Assembly: GCA_031280235.1 (NCBI GenBank)
Contig: JAITHA010000092.1
Location: forward strand, 1 to 37,430
Source of the DNA: Puniceicoccales bacterium
Lineage (GTDB): Bacteria > Verrucomicrobiota > Verrucomicrobiia > Opitutales > UBA953
Length of the DNA: 37,430 nucleotides
Direction of reading: 5' to 3'
The notes below the pieces were generated by a model. That model saw only the letters and a program-made list of their open reading frames with translations. It searched no databases and was not told where the DNA came from. The position numbers were made by a program, and so were the translations under genes. The stretch's first letter is position 1. Every line of letters starts with the position of its first letter. Shown piece after piece: positions 9,365 through 20,192 of this stretch.

Positions 9365-10237
9365 TCACGCCGTGAAAAAAGCACGAATATCTGGGATGAG
9401 GGTCTCGGCGGCGTCTTCCAACAGATAGTGGCCAGCCTTGGCCTGGTAGCGCAGACACGCTTCGGGGAAACGCCTTGTCCATTGCTCAAAAAAATGGTCG
9501 TCGAAGCAAAAATCCTGCCCGCCCCAAGCGATGAGCATCGGCTTGCCGCGCAATGTGCCCAGGCCACTCTCCACAGCGCTCAACGTTGCACGGCTCGGGT
9601 GGTCGCTCTCCAAGGGGATGTCCTGCACAAAGCGGGCCACGGCGGCACGGTTTTTCCATGAGCTGTAAGGCGCGAGGAAACCCTGACGCACAGTGGGGCT
9701 CAGGCGACGCCTCGTGGCCATGTGCGTGGCAGGCCAGGCGAAACCGTTCAGCCCTCGCACGATGAACTCTCCTAACGGAGGCTTGCGGCAGAGGGCAATG
9801 CGCCGAGGAATGCGATCGACATGGAAAGCCGCCGTGTTCGTCACGAGCAGCTTGCCTATTTTACCGGGCTGGCGCACGGCGACGCCGAAGCCAATCGCCC
9901 CACCCCAATCATGCACGCCCAAGTGAAAATGCCCAAGCCCGAGCGAGGCAATCAGCGCCTCGACGTGCGCGATGCGGTCGGCGAGGCGAAAGAAGCGGTC
10001 CGGCTTATCGGAGAGGCCCATGCCAAGATGGTCCGGCGCAATGCAACGAAACCCTTGCAAAGCAAGGGAGCGTATCAAGTCCCGCCAGAGAAAGGACCAC
10101 GTCGGGTTCCCATGCAAGAGGAGCACCACATCGCCGTCTCCACCCGTGTCCACATAGTGCAGCCTTCCCTCCGGCAGGTGAAGCCAGTGCGGGGCAAAGG
10201 GGTAACTGGTTCTCAGGTGCAAGGGCAAGACGTTCAT
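9365..10237 (-). CDS. Alpha/beta hydrolase of the haloalkane dehalogenase / OleB type
   Basis: LLHGNPTWSFLWRDL oxyanion region, GVHDWGGAIGFGVAV Asp-nucleophile elbow, AWGGQDFCFDD, and AGHYLLEDA His. Start taken at 10237 (MNVLPLHLRTSYPF). Confidence 0.85.
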   Translation of the reverse strand: MNVLPLHLRTSYPFAPHWLHLPEGRLHYVDTGGDGDVVLLLHGNPTWSFLWRDLIRSLALQGFRCIAPDHLGMGLSDKPDRFFRLADRIAHVEALIASLGLGHFHLGVHDWGGAIGFGVAVRQPGKIGKLLVTNTAAFHVDRIPRRIALCRKPPLGEFIVRGLNGFAWPATHMATRRRLSPTVRQGFLAPYSSWKNRAAVARFVQDIPLESDHPSRATLSAVESGLGTLRGKPMLIAWGGQDFCFDDHFFEQWTRRFPEACLRYQAKAGHYLLEDAAETLIPDIRAFFTA

Positions 10238-10343
10238 GGCTATCGATTGAGGACTGGGGGGCGACCTTGCCCACATCTGTCTATCATGTCCACCCATTTA
10301 CGAAAGGCCGCGCGCCCTGAGGCACGGGCAACACGCTGTGCCC

Positions 10344-11372
10344 TCAGGCCTCGCCACGAACGGTCTGCACAAGCGCTTCCACGTTTTCGATCCTAGCACT
10401 CGGCTGGATGCCATGCCCCAAGTTGAAAATATGCCCAGCGCGGCCCTCCATGTCCGCCAGCACGGCCCGCACACCAGCACGCACGCGCCCGGGCGTAGTG
10501 TCCAGCAAGCCCGGTTCAAGGTTCCCCTGCACTGCCACGCGCCCGCCTGCATCCGCCTGCACAACCGATAGGGGGCGAGCCCAGTCCACACTGATGACGC
10601 GCGCGCCCGTCGCCGCCAGCGCCGAGGCATGGGCCGCCATTCCCTTGGCGAAAAGAATGACTGGGAAATCTCCCGGAAGAGCGGCAATCACACGGCGTAT
10701 CCAGCCCAGTGAAAGGCGCTGGTAATCGGCATCGCCGCACAACGCGCCCCAGCTGTCAAAAATCTGCACAGCATCCGCGCCATTTTCGATTTGCATGCGC
10801 AAATAGGCCGCCACGGCCTCCGTCAATTTCTCCATCAACGCCGAGAATAATGTGGGCTCCCTGTCCACCATCTCACGCAAACGCTCTGCCTGCCCGGGGC
10901 CGGCGCCCTCCACCATGTAGGCGGCCAACGTCCAGGGCGACCCCGCGAAACCGAGGAGCGCCGTCTGCCCGTCGAGCTCGGCACGGATCAAACGCAAGGC
11001 GCGCGCGACATAGTCGAGCCGTTCGCAAACGACCCCCGCTCCGGCAAGAGCAGCCACCTGCTCTGCCTGGCGCAGTGGGAAGTCCATGCGGATGCCACCA
11101 TCTTCGCAAAAATGATAGCCTTGGCCAAGAGCCTCAGGGATGACGAGGATGTCGCTGAAAAGAATGGCGGCATCAAACGCGAAGCGCTTGATGGGCTGGA
11201 GGGTCACCTCTGTGGCAAGCTCTGGCGTGCGTACAAGCGTCAGAAAATCATGCCGGGCTTTGAGCGCGCGATACTCCGGCAGGAAACGCCCCGCTTGGCG
11301 CATCAACCACACAGGCGGGCGGGCCAGAGGTTCACAGCGGCAGGCTGCCAGAAAACGTTCGCGTGCGTTCAT
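10344..11372 (-). CDS. hemE: Uroporphyrinogen decarboxylase
   Basis: MNARERFLAACRCEPLARPPVWLMRQAGRFLPEYR signature; ...LFSDILVIPEALGQ..., IFNLGHGIQP near the C-terminus. Confidence 0.95.
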   Translation of the reverse strand: MNARERFLAACRCEPLARPPVWLMRQAGRFLPEYRALKARHDFLTLVRTPELATEVTLQPIKRFAFDAAILFSDILVIPEALGQGYHFCEDGGIRMDFPLRQAEQVAALAGAGVVCERLDYVARALRLIRAELDGQTALLGFAGSPWTLAAYMVEGAGPGQAERLREMVDREPTLFSALMEKLTEAVAAYLRMQIENGADAVQIFDSWGALCGDADYQRLSLGWIRRVIAALPGDFPVILFAKGMAAHASALAATGARVISVDWARPLSVVQADAGGRVAVQGNLEPGLLDTTPGRVRAGVRAVLADMEGRAGHIFNLGHGIQPSARIENVEALVQTVRGEA

Positions 11373-11395
11373 GCGTAGGTACGCCAGGCGCAATC

Positions 11396-12655
11396 TCAGT
11401 ACGGCAACCGATGGCGAGAACAAAGCTCGACCACGTGCGCGCGCACGCGGACTAGGGTGGCCTCCAGGACGTCTGTGCCAACGGCGCCAAGCACCTCGTC
11501 AATGGCGGCGGCGACAATTTCCATATCCCCCTCTGTAAAGCCGCGTGACGTAAGGGCGGGTGAGCCGAGGCGAATGCCTGACGCCTGAAAGGGCGAGCGC
11601 GTCTCGAAAGGCACCGTGTTTTTGTTCGTGGTGATGTTAGCGCGGTCGAGCGTCTCCTGGGCGACCTTCCCAGTGAGTTCCGGGTATTTGGCCCGGAGGT
11701 CGATGAGCATGAGATGGTTGTCCGTGCCGCCGGTGGACAGCTTGTGCCCGCGCTTCACCAAGCCTGCGGCGAGCGCCGCTGCATTCTTCACCACTTGGCG
11801 TGCATAGTCCCGAAAACTGGACTTGAGGCATTCTCCGAAACACACCGCCTTGGCCGCGATGACGTGTTCCAGCGGGCCGCCTTGGGCACCAGGGAAAACT
11901 GCGGAGTCAACTGCCTTGGCGTGCTCAGTCCGGCAGAGAATCAAGCCGCCACGGGGGCCGCGCAAAGTCTTGTGCGTCGTCGTCGTCACAAAGTCAGCCA
12001 CAGGCACCGGGGAGGGATGCTCGCCCGCTGCAACGAGCCCCGCGATGTGCGCGATGTCGGCAAAAAGATAAGCGCCCACATCGCGGGCGATTTGCGCCAT
12101 GCGCTCGAAATGGATGATGCGCGGATAAGCGCTGGCCCCCACTGTTATCATGCGCGGACGTTCGCGCCCGGCCACTGCCGCCAGCTCATCATAGTCGATC
12201 AAGCCGCTATCTTCGCGAACTCCGTACTGAACGAAGCGGTAGAGCTTGCCCGAGAAATTGGCCGGGTTGCCGTGCGTGAGATGCCCGCCATGCGCGAGGT
12301 TCATGCCGAGGATTTTATCTCCAGGCTGGAGCACGGAGGCATAGACGGCGAGGTTCGCTTGGGCGCCGGAGTGCGGTTGCACATTGGCGTGGTCGGCCCC
12401 GAAAAGCTTCTTGGCCCGGTCTATCGCAAGCTGCTCCACAACGTCCACATGCTCGCACCCGCCATACCAACGCTTGCCCGGGTAGCCTTCGGCGTACTTA
12501 TTGGTGAGCACGCTGCCCTGAGCTTCAAGCACCGCCGGGTAGGTGAAATTCTCCGAGGCGATAAGCTCCAGATGAGATTGCTGGCGTTCTTTCTCGGCTT
12601 GGATCGCCCGGGAAATATCCGGATCAAGCTCGGCAAGTTTGGTTTTTGTAAGCAT
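11396..12655 (-). CDS. glyA: Serine hydroxymethyltransferase
   Basis: [47 protein letters not shown]-lysine region [15 protein letters not shown]. Start taken at 12655 ([14 protein letters not shown]). Confidence 0.97.
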   Translation of the reverse strand: MLTKTKLAELDPDISRAIQAEKERQQSHLELIASENFTYPAVLEAQGSVLTNKYAEGYPGKRWYGGCEHVDVVEQLAIDRAKKLFGADHANVQPHSGAQANLAVYASVLQPGDKILGMNLAHGGHLTHGNPANFSGKLYRFVQYGVREDSGLIDYDELAAVAGRERPRMITVGASAYPRIIHFERMAQIARDVGAYLFADIAHIAGLVAAGEHPSPVPVADFVTTTTHKTLRGPRGGLILCRTEHAKAVDSAVFPGAQGGPLEHVIAAKAVCFGECLKSSFRDYARQVVKNAAALAAGLVKRGHKLSTGGTDNHLMLIDLRAKYPELTGKVAQETLDRANITTNKNTVPFETRSPFQASGIRLGSPALTSRGFTEGDMEIVAAAIDEVLGAVGTDVLEATLVRVRAHVVELCSRHRLPY

Positions 12656-12772
12656 CTGTGGTAAGGCGAAGCAAAGACACCGCGTTCTACGCGCCAGGCT
12701 ACAAATGGGAAGGAGAAATACCTCTAGAAAAATAGGGTTTAACACACAGACGGCCTGTCTCAAAGTCACCCG

Positions 12773-13564
12773 ATGTTTCCCTATAAAGAAGCCCTTGTCA
12801 CCGGAGCCAGCCGCGGATTGGGCAAAGCGTTCGCCAATGCCCTACTGGCCCAAGGAGTCACCGTCTGGGGGACAAGCCGCGACGGGCAACGCCTGCCCGT
12901 GGGAGTCCAACCTCTTAGCCTCGATCTGTCCTCACCGGAATCTCTCACCGCATGCATCGCCCAACTGCGAGAAAATGCACCAGAGATCGACCTGATAATC
13001 AACAACGCAGGGGGGGGCGTATTTTGCCCATTCTCCATCTTCCCCGCCGAATCCCTCGACAGCCAGTGGCAAACACTGCTCGCTGCCCCTATCTCCCTCT
13101 GCCGTGAGTTCTATCCCCTTTTCGCGAGGCGATGCCACGGGGCCATCGTTAATGTCACCTCTCTCGCAGGCACCTTCCCCATCCCTTGCATGAGCGCCTA
13201 CTCTGCCGCCAAGGCTGGGCTGGGCGCGTTTACGCGCACGCTCATGCTGGAGGCCGCCGGAACGGGTGTCGCGGTCATCGACCTCCAGCCGGGCGACTAC
13301 GCCACAGATTTCAACGCCTCTCTGAACCAGCCGGAACACAACGCCAGCCCGTGGAGCAAGCGCGTCTGGCAGTGCTGCGAGGAGCACGTCAAGAACGCCC
13401 CGTCCGCCGAGCACGCCGCGCGCAAGCTCCTGCGCGCCCTGCAGCACCAACGCTCCCGGGTGCTCATCACGGGGAGTTTCTTCCAAGCCACGCTGGGACC
13501 TCTCATGGCCCGCCTCCTTCCGGAATGGGCCGTGCGCTGGTATCTAAGGCAATACTACACCTAG
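12773..13564 (+). CDS. SDR family oxidoreductase
   Basis: [11 protein letters not shown] Rossmann glycine motif, NNAGGG, and YSAAKAG catalytic Tyr/Lys. Confidence 0.9.
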   Translation: MFPYKEALVTGASRGLGKAFANALLAQGVTVWGTSRDGQRLPVGVQPLSLDLSSPESLTACIAQLRENAPEIDLIINNAGGGVFCPFSIFPAESLDSQWQTLLAAPISLCREFYPLFARRCHGAIVNVTSLAGTFPIPCMSAYSAAKAGLGAFTRTLMLEAAGTGVAVIDLQPGDYATDFNASLNQPEHNASPWSKRVWQCCEEHVKNAPSAEHAARKLLRALQHQRSRVLITGSFFQATLGPLMARLLPEWAVRWYLRQYYT

Positions 13565-13568
13565 CTCC

Positions 13569-14633
13569 ATGCGCATCCTCATCCTGCAGGATTTTCTGAG
13601 AAACGGCGGCACAGAGCGCCAAACGCTCCTACTTGCGGGTGACTTCGCCAACGCGGGGCACACCGTGTCCCTGCTCACCTTTCGCCCCGGGGGATGCCTC
13701 GCCAGAAGCCTGCCGCGGCGTGTGCACCACCACCCCCTCCAACCGTTTGACACCGGGCTGGACTGGCTGGCCCTGGGGCTGCGGCGCGCCCTGCTCCGCG
13801 CCGCACCAGCCATCGTGCTGTGCATGGGGCGCATGGCAAACTGCCACGGCTGGCGTATCCAGCGCTGGCTCCCGGGCACACCCGTCATCAGCACCATGCG
13901 CACGGGAAAATCTCTCCCTTGGCTTTACCGGAAAACGCTGCGCGAAACACGCCACACCATCGCCAACAGCCACGAGGCCGCACGCACCCTCAAGACGCAA
14001 TACGGCATACCCCAGGGGAAAATCTCTGTGATCCACAACGCCGTGGTGTTCGCGCCCACGAGCCCCCACACGCCCACAAACACCCCACGGCCAAACGGCC
14101 CGGCCATGCTCTGCACTGCCATGTTCCGCCCGGAGAAAAACCAGCGCGAGCTTATCGAAATCGCCGCACAATTGCCGCGTGACAAGGCATGGCAGCTCTG
14201 GCTCGTGGGTGACGGTCCGGCCCGCCCGGCCTGCGAACACCTCGCCCGAGAAAGCGGTATCGCCGGGCGTGTGGTCTTCCTCGGCTTCCAAGAAGACCCG
14301 GGCGCGTTCTACCTTGCAGCCGACTTGGCCGTGCTGGCTTCCCGCTACGAATCACTGCCAAACTTCCTCATCGAGGCCCACACCCACGGCCTGCCCTCGC
14401 TCGCCTACGCAGCGGGTGGCGTCGCCGAATGCGGCGGCATGGTCGTCCCGCAAGGCGACCAAAAGGCCTTCCGCCAACTCCTCGAAAGATTGCTCTTCGA
14501 CCCTGCGTACCGTGCAGAGTGCGCCGCGTCCGCCAAGGCAGGCGCGCAGCAATTTTCCCGGGAGAGACAACTCGAAGATTACACGCGCCTGTTCGCGCGC
14601 CTCACCGGGGCGCAGTCACCCAAGCCGGGCTGA
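13569..14633 (+). CDS. Glycosyltransferase, GT4/GT1 type
   Basis: MRILILQDFLRNGGTERQTLLLAGDFANAGH; C-terminal LVGDGPARPACEHLARESGIAGRVVFLGFQEDPGAFYLAADLAVLASRYESLPNFLIEAHTHGLPSLA. Confidence 0.9.
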   Translation: MRILILQDFLRNGGTERQTLLLAGDFANAGHTVSLLTFRPGGCLARSLPRRVHHHPLQPFDTGLDWLALGLRRALLRAAPAIVLCMGRMANCHGWRIQRWLPGTPVISTMRTGKSLPWLYRKTLRETRHTIANSHEAARTLKTQYGIPQGKISVIHNAVVFAPTSPHTPTNTPRPNGPAMLCTAMFRPEKNQRELIEIAAQLPRDKAWQLWLVGDGPARPACEHLARESGIAGRVVFLGFQEDPGAFYLAADLAVLASRYESLPNFLIEAHTHGLPSLAYAAGGVAECGGMVVPQGDQKAFRQLLERLLFDPAYRAECAASAKAGAQQFSRERQLEDYTRLFARLTGAQSPKPG

Positions 14634-14714
14634 GCAACCCCGCCCCGCAGCCAATTCGTGTTTGCCGTTCCGCAGTGTTTGCCGCTACACGGGGCACCCT
14701 TTATTTTTTAAGTA

Positions 14715-16301
14715 ATGCCCATCTTCCTGGCTTTTGCAGACACGACAGTGAAAACAGCGTCACCACCGACCTGGAGCGAGTGGGCGGCGCTGGCCCCGGA
14801 ATTGGGCGTGGCCGCGCTGGCCTTACTCGTGCTGGCCTTGGAAATCCTACCCTTCGGGCCCTGGCGCCGTCTGGCCCCTGCCGCAGTATGCATCGGGCTT
14901 GTCGGCATCGGCGCAGGCGTCGTGGTATCCTGGAAGCGCGTCGGAGAAGCCGGGCCGCAGCTACTGTTCAACGGCTTGATTGCGCAGGGGAAGTTTTTCC
15001 ACACCGCCACACCGCGCTTGTTTTTTCTGGCAGCAGCGTTGCTTGCGCTCTGGCTCGTCTGGCGCCCAAGACCGCAGGCGGCGAGCCAGAGCGGCGAATT
15101 TGCCCATCTCGTGCTCGTCGTGACGGTGGCGCTGATGCTCCTCGTGCAGAGCGCCCATTTCGCGATGCTCTTTGTTGCCCTGGAGACGGTCGCCGTCGGT
15201 CTCTATGTACTTGTGGCATTCAACCGCGAGAATGCGCTCTCGCTTGAAGCCGGGGCCAAGTACCTTGTCCTCGGCGGGCTTGGGTCGGCACTGATGCTCT
15301 TCGGCATCGCACTGCTCTGCGGCGTCGCAGGATCCCCCCTGCTGGCAGGCGGCAACGCCGGGCTTGACTCACTGGACTTCACCCACATAGGCACTTTTCT
15401 CGCGGCGAACAGCACGAACCCACTGGCGCTTGCAGGCATCGGCTTGGTGCTGGTCGGCGTGGCCTTTAAGATCGGCATGTTCCCTTTCCAAATCTGGGTT
15501 CCGGATGTTTACCAAGGCGCGCCAACGCCCACCGTGGCCTTTCTCGCCGTCGCCTCAAAAGCAGCTGGGACGCTCGCCCTGTTCATCCTCCTCCGCGGGC
15601 CCTTTGCACCCATGGTGCTAGCACCATCCGGGCAGACGGGCGCACTTCATGCGCTGGTGGCCTTGATGGCGGGCGCCACGCTCGTCTTCAGCAATCTGAG
15701 CGCGCTGGGACAGACAAATGTGAAACGACTCATGGGCCTCTCCGGCGTGTCACATGCAGGCTTCCTCGTCATGGGCGTCCTATCGGCGCAGCACAAGGAC
15801 GCCACCCTCGCCCTGCCAGCAATCGCCGTCTATCTGACCGCCTATCTGGCAGGCGTGTTCACCACCCTCGGCGTAGTCACCGAAATGACCCACTCGCAAG
15901 ACGACGGCGAAGACGATTCGGCGACACAGGAAATCTCTGACTACCAACTCCTCTCCTCGCGCAATCCATTTCTGGCCGGAATGCTCGGCATCGGTGTCGG
16001 CTCGCTGGCAGGGATTCCGCCATCGCTGGGCTTTATCGCTAAATTCCTGATAATCACAGCTGCATTTCAGGCAGGCCTGTGGACGCTAGCCGCGCTCGCT
16101 CTGCTGTGCGTCTGCGCAGGCGTCTATTACTATTTTTCGTGGATTCGCGAAGCATTCCAGCATGTCTGGATCTCCGAAGAACGCCGCGCCGAGCTGTCCA
16201 AACCCATCCACGTGCCACCTCATTCCAAAATCGTGCTCTGGCTGCTGGCACTCACCCTCCTAACCGGAGGCGTCGCCCAAGGCCTGCTCCTGACACTGTA
16301 A
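14715..16301 (+). CDS. nuoN: NADH-quinone oxidoreductase subunit N
   Basis: Polytopic membrane protein; FKIGMFPFQIWVPDVYQGAPTPTVAFLAVASKAAG and GIPPSLGFIAKFLI. Confidence 0.93.
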   Translation: MPIFLAFADTTVKTASPPTWSEWAALAPELGVAALALLVLALEILPFGPWRRLAPAAVCIGLVGIGAGVVVSWKRVGEAGPQLLFNGLIAQGKFFHTATPRLFFLAAALLALWLVWRPRPQAASQSGEFAHLVLVVTVALMLLVQSAHFAMLFVALETVAVGLYVLVAFNRENALSLEAGAKYLVLGGLGSALMLFGIALLCGVAGSPLLAGGNAGLDSLDFTHIGTFLAANSTNPLALAGIGLVLVGVAFKIGMFPFQIWVPDVYQGAPTPTVAFLAVASKAAGTLALFILLRGPFAPMVLAPSGQTGALHALVALMAGATLVFSNLSALGQTNVKRLMGLSGVSHAGFLVMGVLSAQHKDATLALPAIAVYLTAYLAGVFTTLGVVTEMTHSQDDGEDDSATQEISDYQLLSSRNPFLAGMLGIGVGSLAGIPPSLGFIAKFLIITAAFQAGLWTLAALALLCVCAGVYYYFSWIREAFQHVWISEERRAELSKPIHVPPHSKIVLWLLALTLLTGGVAQGLLLTL

Positions 16302-16379
16302 AGCAGTCGGCCGAATTCCTGCAGGTCCCGACAGAAGCATTTGCATGCCCAGATGTCTACCTCCTTCTCGGCTTCTTGG

Positions 16380-16562
16380 CAACGCCCATTCCCCAACACG
16401 TCTAATGAATTCAACGCGCTGTTCCGGCCACTGGTAATCGTGCTCGCCGATGATGAGCACGCTCTCAGCGTCCACGCGCCAGACTTCAACAAAACCCGCC
16501 GCGTTGCGTCCGTTGGCGTTGTTGCCGCCAGCTTCGATAAAATCAAAATACGCGCCGATTGT
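16380..16562 (-). pseudogene. Possible protein-gene fragment of unknown family
   Basis: Minus-strand frame TIGAYFDFIEAGGNNANGRNAAGFVEVWRVDAESVLIIGEHDYQWPEQRVEFIRRVGEWAL reads like a folded-protein fragment with no convincing start or continuation; sits next to tRNA-Gly. Confidence 0.3.
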
Positions 16563-16659
16563 AGGACTGCACACGCCCGCCGTGGCAAGGCTGCTCAAGC
16601 GAGAACAGCATGCAACAACGCAGCTCGGTGTTCGCGGGCTTTTTTGGGCTGTTTTAACT

Positions 16660-16734
16660 TGGTGCGGGTGGGGGGAATCGAACCCCCGTCTCAAGCTTGG
16701 GAAGCTCACATAATAGCCATTATACTACACCCGC
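16660..16734 (-). tRNA. tRNA-Gly (anticodon CCC by loop reading)
   Basis: RC: GCGGGTGTAGTATAATGGCTATTATGTGAGCTTCCCAAGCTTGAGACGGGGGTTCGATTCCCCCCACCCGCACCA; 7-bp acceptor, T-loop GGTTCGATTCC, loop TTCCCAA, encoded CCA. Confidence 0.93.
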
Positions 16735-16793
16735 TGAAAGCAGGGGCTTACGGTGTCGAGGGTTGGTGCTAAGGCAAGTTTTTTGTGGTATTT

Positions 16794-17669
16794 TTATGGG
16801 GTGTTGCCGTTTGGGCTGGGTGATTTTACCCATGCGAAGAAGAAGCGTTGGTGGCCTTGGAGATCTTTGATAGCTTTGTGGTATTCGTAACCGACGGCCT
16901 TGGCGTGTGTGATGAGGGGTTGGGCGTGTGCGATGCCGGTTTCCAAGGCGACGAAACCGTTTGGGCGTAGTTTTGTTTTTGCTTGGGTGAGGATGGTTTT
17001 CAGGGCGGATAGGCCGTTTTCTGGGGCGAAGAGCGCGAGGTGAGGTTCGTGCTGGGCGACTTCGTGTTGGGCAGTGGCGAGTTCCGTTTCGGTGAGGTAG
17101 GGTGGGTTGCTTGTAATGATGTCGTATTTTTCTTGGGGGGCGAGAGCGTCGAGCCAAGAGCCTTGGGCGAATTTCACGCGTGTCTCCAGGCTGAGGCGGT
17201 GTGCGTTTTCGTGCGCGAGTGCGAGTGCGTCGCTGGAAATGTCTGTGGCAGTAAGGGTATAGGTTGGTTTTTCGTGTGCGAGTGCGAGAGCGATGGCCCC
17301 TGTGCCTGTGCCGAGGTCGGCGATGTGTGCGTTTTCAGGGGGGGGGCTGGCGAGGATGTGGGCGATGAGTTCTTCGGTCTCTGGGCGTGGGATGAGGGCG
17401 CGTGCATCGCACTTGAGGGTGATTTGGCGAAAGCTCGTTTCTCCGGTGATGTATTGGAGGGGTTCGCGCGCGGCGCGGCGGCGTACCCAGTCTCGCAGGT
17501 GCGTGAGCCGTTCTTCATCCAAGGGACGCTCGAATTGGAGGTAGAGGTCGAGGCGTTTGCAGTGCAGTGCTGCGGCGAGGAGGAGTTCGGCTTCGAGGCG
17601 GGGATTTTCGAGGCCCCGGCCTTCGAGGAAAGCGGTGGTTTTTTTTAGGATTTCAAGCAGGGGGCGCAT
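16794..17669 (-). CDS. prmC: Peptide chain release factor N5-glutamine methyltransferase (PrmC/HemK)
   Basis: IADLGTGTGAIALALA SAM motif; TSNPPYLTETEL NPPY motif; RPETEELIAHIL. Start taken at 17669 (MRPLLEILKK). Confidence 0.92.
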   Translation of the reverse strand: MRPLLEILKKTTAFLEGRGLENPRLEAELLLAAALHCKRLDLYLQFERPLDEERLTHLRDWVRRRAAREPLQYITGETSFRQITLKCDARALIPRPETEELIAHILASPPPENAHIADLGTGTGAIALALAHEKPTYTLTATDISSDALALAHENAHRLSLETRVKFAQGSWLDALAPQEKYDIITSNPPYLTETELATAQHEVAQHEPHLALFAPENGLSALKTILTQAKTKLRPNGFVALETGIAHAQPLITHAKAVGYEYHKAIKDLQGHQRFFFAWVKSPSPNGNTP

Positions 17670-18909
17670 CGTCGTGCAGTGGTGCGGGTTGGGCGGTGGG
17701 GGGCTCTTCGGCAAAGTGGTATGCCCTTGGGCCGAGGCCTGCGGAGAGTTTTCTTCCGAGCACGATAAAGGGTAGGGCAACGAGGGCCAGCGCTAGTGGC
17801 CAGCGAGCGACGGCCCATGGGGCGCCCCAGTGGGTTGCCTGCGTCCAGAGCGTGGCGATGGCGATGTTGAGCAGGGCGAGTGGGATGAGGAATTTCCACG
17901 AGAGGCGCATCAGCTGGTCCATGCGCAGGCGCAGGAGAGTCGCGCGCATCCACATGAAGCTGAGGATTACGGCGACGAATTTCAGGTAAAACCAGGCGTA
18001 TGAGGGGATGAATTGCAGGAAGGCGCAAGGGGCCTGCCAACCGCCGAGGAAGAGCGTGACACCGAGGCCGGCGAGGGCGGCCATGCCGAAGTATTCTGCC
18101 ATGAAGAAGAGGGCGTATTTGAAGCCTGAATACTCGGTGAGGTAGCCGGCGATGATTTCGCTCTCGCCTTCGGGGAGGTCGAATGGGCAGCGGTTACACT
18201 CAGCCAGCGCGGCGATGTAGAAGATGAGGGCTCCGGCGACGCCCCAAGGTGTGAAGATATTCCATTGGGGTAGGATGCCACCGAGCCATCCGCCTTGGGC
18301 CTCGACGATGCCCGTTAGCGTAAGTGTGCCTGCGGCGATGACTGCGGGTATGGCGGCGAGGAGCAGGGGCAGCTCGTAGCTGACGAGTTGTGCGAGGGCG
18401 CGCATGGAGGCGAGGAGCGAATATTTGTTCTGGCTCGACCAGCCTGCCATGAAGATCGCCAGCTCGGAGCAAGCGCCTGCGGCAAAGAAGTAGAGTAGAG
18501 CGGCATCAAGGCCGCCGAGGACGACGAGATGTTTGCCAAAGGGGAGTACGGCGAGGCCGAGCAGCGAGATGCAGACGGCACATGCGGGGGCGAGCAGGTG
18601 CAGCACTTTGTCGGCGACTGTGGGGACGATGTCTTCCTTGGTGAGTGCTTTTACTGCGTCGGCAAAGGGTTGAAAAATGCCGAAGAGGCGGATGCCAAGA
18701 ACCCTCACTCTGTTGGGGCCGATGCGATTTTGAAAACGGCCAAGGAGCTTGCGCTCGGTGACGGTGAGGAAAGCGAATGTAAGGCCGAAAACGCTGAGGA
18801 TGGCGGCGATAGAAACGAGGGAGGTCGCGCCCCAGCGCAGCCAATGCGCGTCGCCCGAAAGGAGCAGGTTGAGGAGCGCGTCGAAGATGTCGGCGGGGAG
18901 GGTTTCCAT
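17653..18909 (-). CDS. nuoH: NADH-quinone oxidoreductase subunit H
   Basis: ERKLLGRFQNRIGPNRVRVLGIRLFGIFQPFADAVKALTKED; CPFDLPEGESEIIAGYLTEYSGFKYALFFMAEY. Overlaps the prmC start. Confidence 0.96.
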   Translation of the reverse strand: METLPADIFDALLNLLLSGDAHWLRWGATSLVSIAAILSVFGLTFAFLTVTERKLLGRFQNRIGPNRVRVLGIRLFGIFQPFADAVKALTKEDIVPTVADKVLHLLAPACAVCISLLGLAVLPFGKHLVVLGGLDAALLYFFAAGACSELAIFMAGWSSQNKYSLLASMRALAQLVSYELPLLLAAIPAVIAAGTLTLTGIVEAQGGWLGGILPQWNIFTPWGVAGALIFYIAALAECNRCPFDLPEGESEIIAGYLTEYSGFKYALFFMAEYFGMAALAGLGVTLFLGGWQAPCAFLQFIPSYAWFYLKFVAVILSFMWMRATLLRLRMDQLMRLSWKFLIPLALLNIAIATLWTQATHWGAPWAVARWPLALALVALPFIVLGRKLSAGLGPRAYHFAEEPPTAQPAPLHDDAPPA

Positions 18910-18938
18910 AGGGGAGATCGGGAAGATGAGGGTGGTGT

Positions 18939-20192
18939 TCAGTCAGGGCACTCGTCGGCGTAGCGCCCGTATTTTTCCATGACGAAGTCCAAGTCCTTGT
19001 CTCCGCGCCCGCTGAGGTTGACGAGGATGGTGCGCACGGGTTGTTTTGTGGCGAGTTTTGTGGCGAAAGCGATGGCGTGCGCGCTCTCCAAGGCGGGGAT
19101 GATGCCTTCGGTGCGGGAGAGGAGGAAAAAAGCGCGGATAGCCTCTTCGTCTGTGGCCGTGGCTGCTCGCGTGCGCCCGGTGGTGTTGAGGTAGGCGTGT
19201 TCCGGGCCGACGGAGGGATAGTCCAGCCCGCTGGCTGCGGAATAGACGGGGGCGGGCGCCCCGGAGGCGTCTTGCAGCATGATGGAGTTGAAGCCGTGCA
19301 TGACACCCTCGCTGCCGTGGGAGAGAGAGGCTGCGTGGTCGCCGAGTTGTGGCCCCCTGCCCAACGGCTCCACACCGTAGAGGGTCACCGGGTCGTCGAG
19401 GAAGCCGGAGAAAATGCCCATGGCGTTGGAGCCTCCGCCGACGCACGCCACGACGTCGTCGGGTAGTTCACCCGTCATCTCGATGAATTGCTCGCGTGCC
19501 TCGGTGCCCACGATGCGTTGAAACTCTCGTACCATGAGCGGGAAGGGGTGGGGCCCTACCACGGAGCCGATGCAGTAGATGCTGTTTACGGGGTCCTGTA
19601 GGTAGGAGGCGAAGGCCGAGTCCACTGCTTCCTTGAGGGTACGCAGGCCGACTGAGACGGGTACAATCTTGGCACCGAGGACTCTCATACGGATCACGTT
19701 GGGGTGCTCTTTTGCGATGTCTACCTCGCCCATGTGTATTTCCACCGGGATGCCGAAATAGGCCCCTGCGGTGGCGAGGGCCACGCCGTGCTGGCCGGCC
19801 CCCGTCTCGGCGATGAGCTTTCTTTTACCGAGGTACTTGGCCAAGAGGGCCTCTCCCATGCAGTGGTTGAGCTTGTGTGCACCGGTATGGTTGAGGTCTT
19901 CGCGTTTCAGGTAAATGCGCGAACTACCGATCTTTTCGGAAAGGTTGCGGCAGTAATAGATGGGCGTCGGGCGCCCTTGAAAGTGGGTACGGATGGAATG
20001 TAACTCGCTGATAAAATCGTGGCTGCGGCAGATGCGCTGATAGGCAGCGTTGATCTCGTCCATCTGGTACTGGAGCTCCGGAGGGACAAAAGAGCCGCCA
20101 AATTTGCCAAAGAAGCCCTGCGCGTTGGGTTGTCGCCTGTGTGCTGGGATGGCGGCTGTGTTTGCCTGTGTGCTGGAATCTGCTTGCTGCAT
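18939..20192 (-). CDS. trpB: Tryptophan synthase beta chain
   Basis: [47 protein letters not shown]-lysine motif; [22 protein letters not shown]. Start taken at 20192. Confidence 0.96.
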   Translation of the reverse strand: MQQADSSTQANTAAIPAHRRQPNAQGFFGKFGGSFVPPELQYQMDEINAAYQRICRSHDFISELHSIRTHFQGRPTPIYYCRNLSEKIGSSRIYLKREDLNHTGAHKLNHCMGEALLAKYLGKRKLIAETGAGQHGVALATAGAYFGIPVEIHMGEVDIAKEHPNVIRMRVLGAKIVPVSVGLRTLKEAVDSAFASYLQDPVNSIYCIGSVVGPHPFPLMVREFQRIVGTEAREQFIEMTGELPDDVVACVGGGSNAMGIFSGFLDDPVTLYGVEPLGRGPQLGDHAASLSHGSEGVMHGFNSIMLQDASGAPAPVYSAASGLDYPSVGPEHAYLNTTGRTRAATATDEEAIRAFFLLSRTEGIIPALESAHAIAFATKLATKQPVRTILVNLSGRGDKDLDFVMEKYGRYADECPD

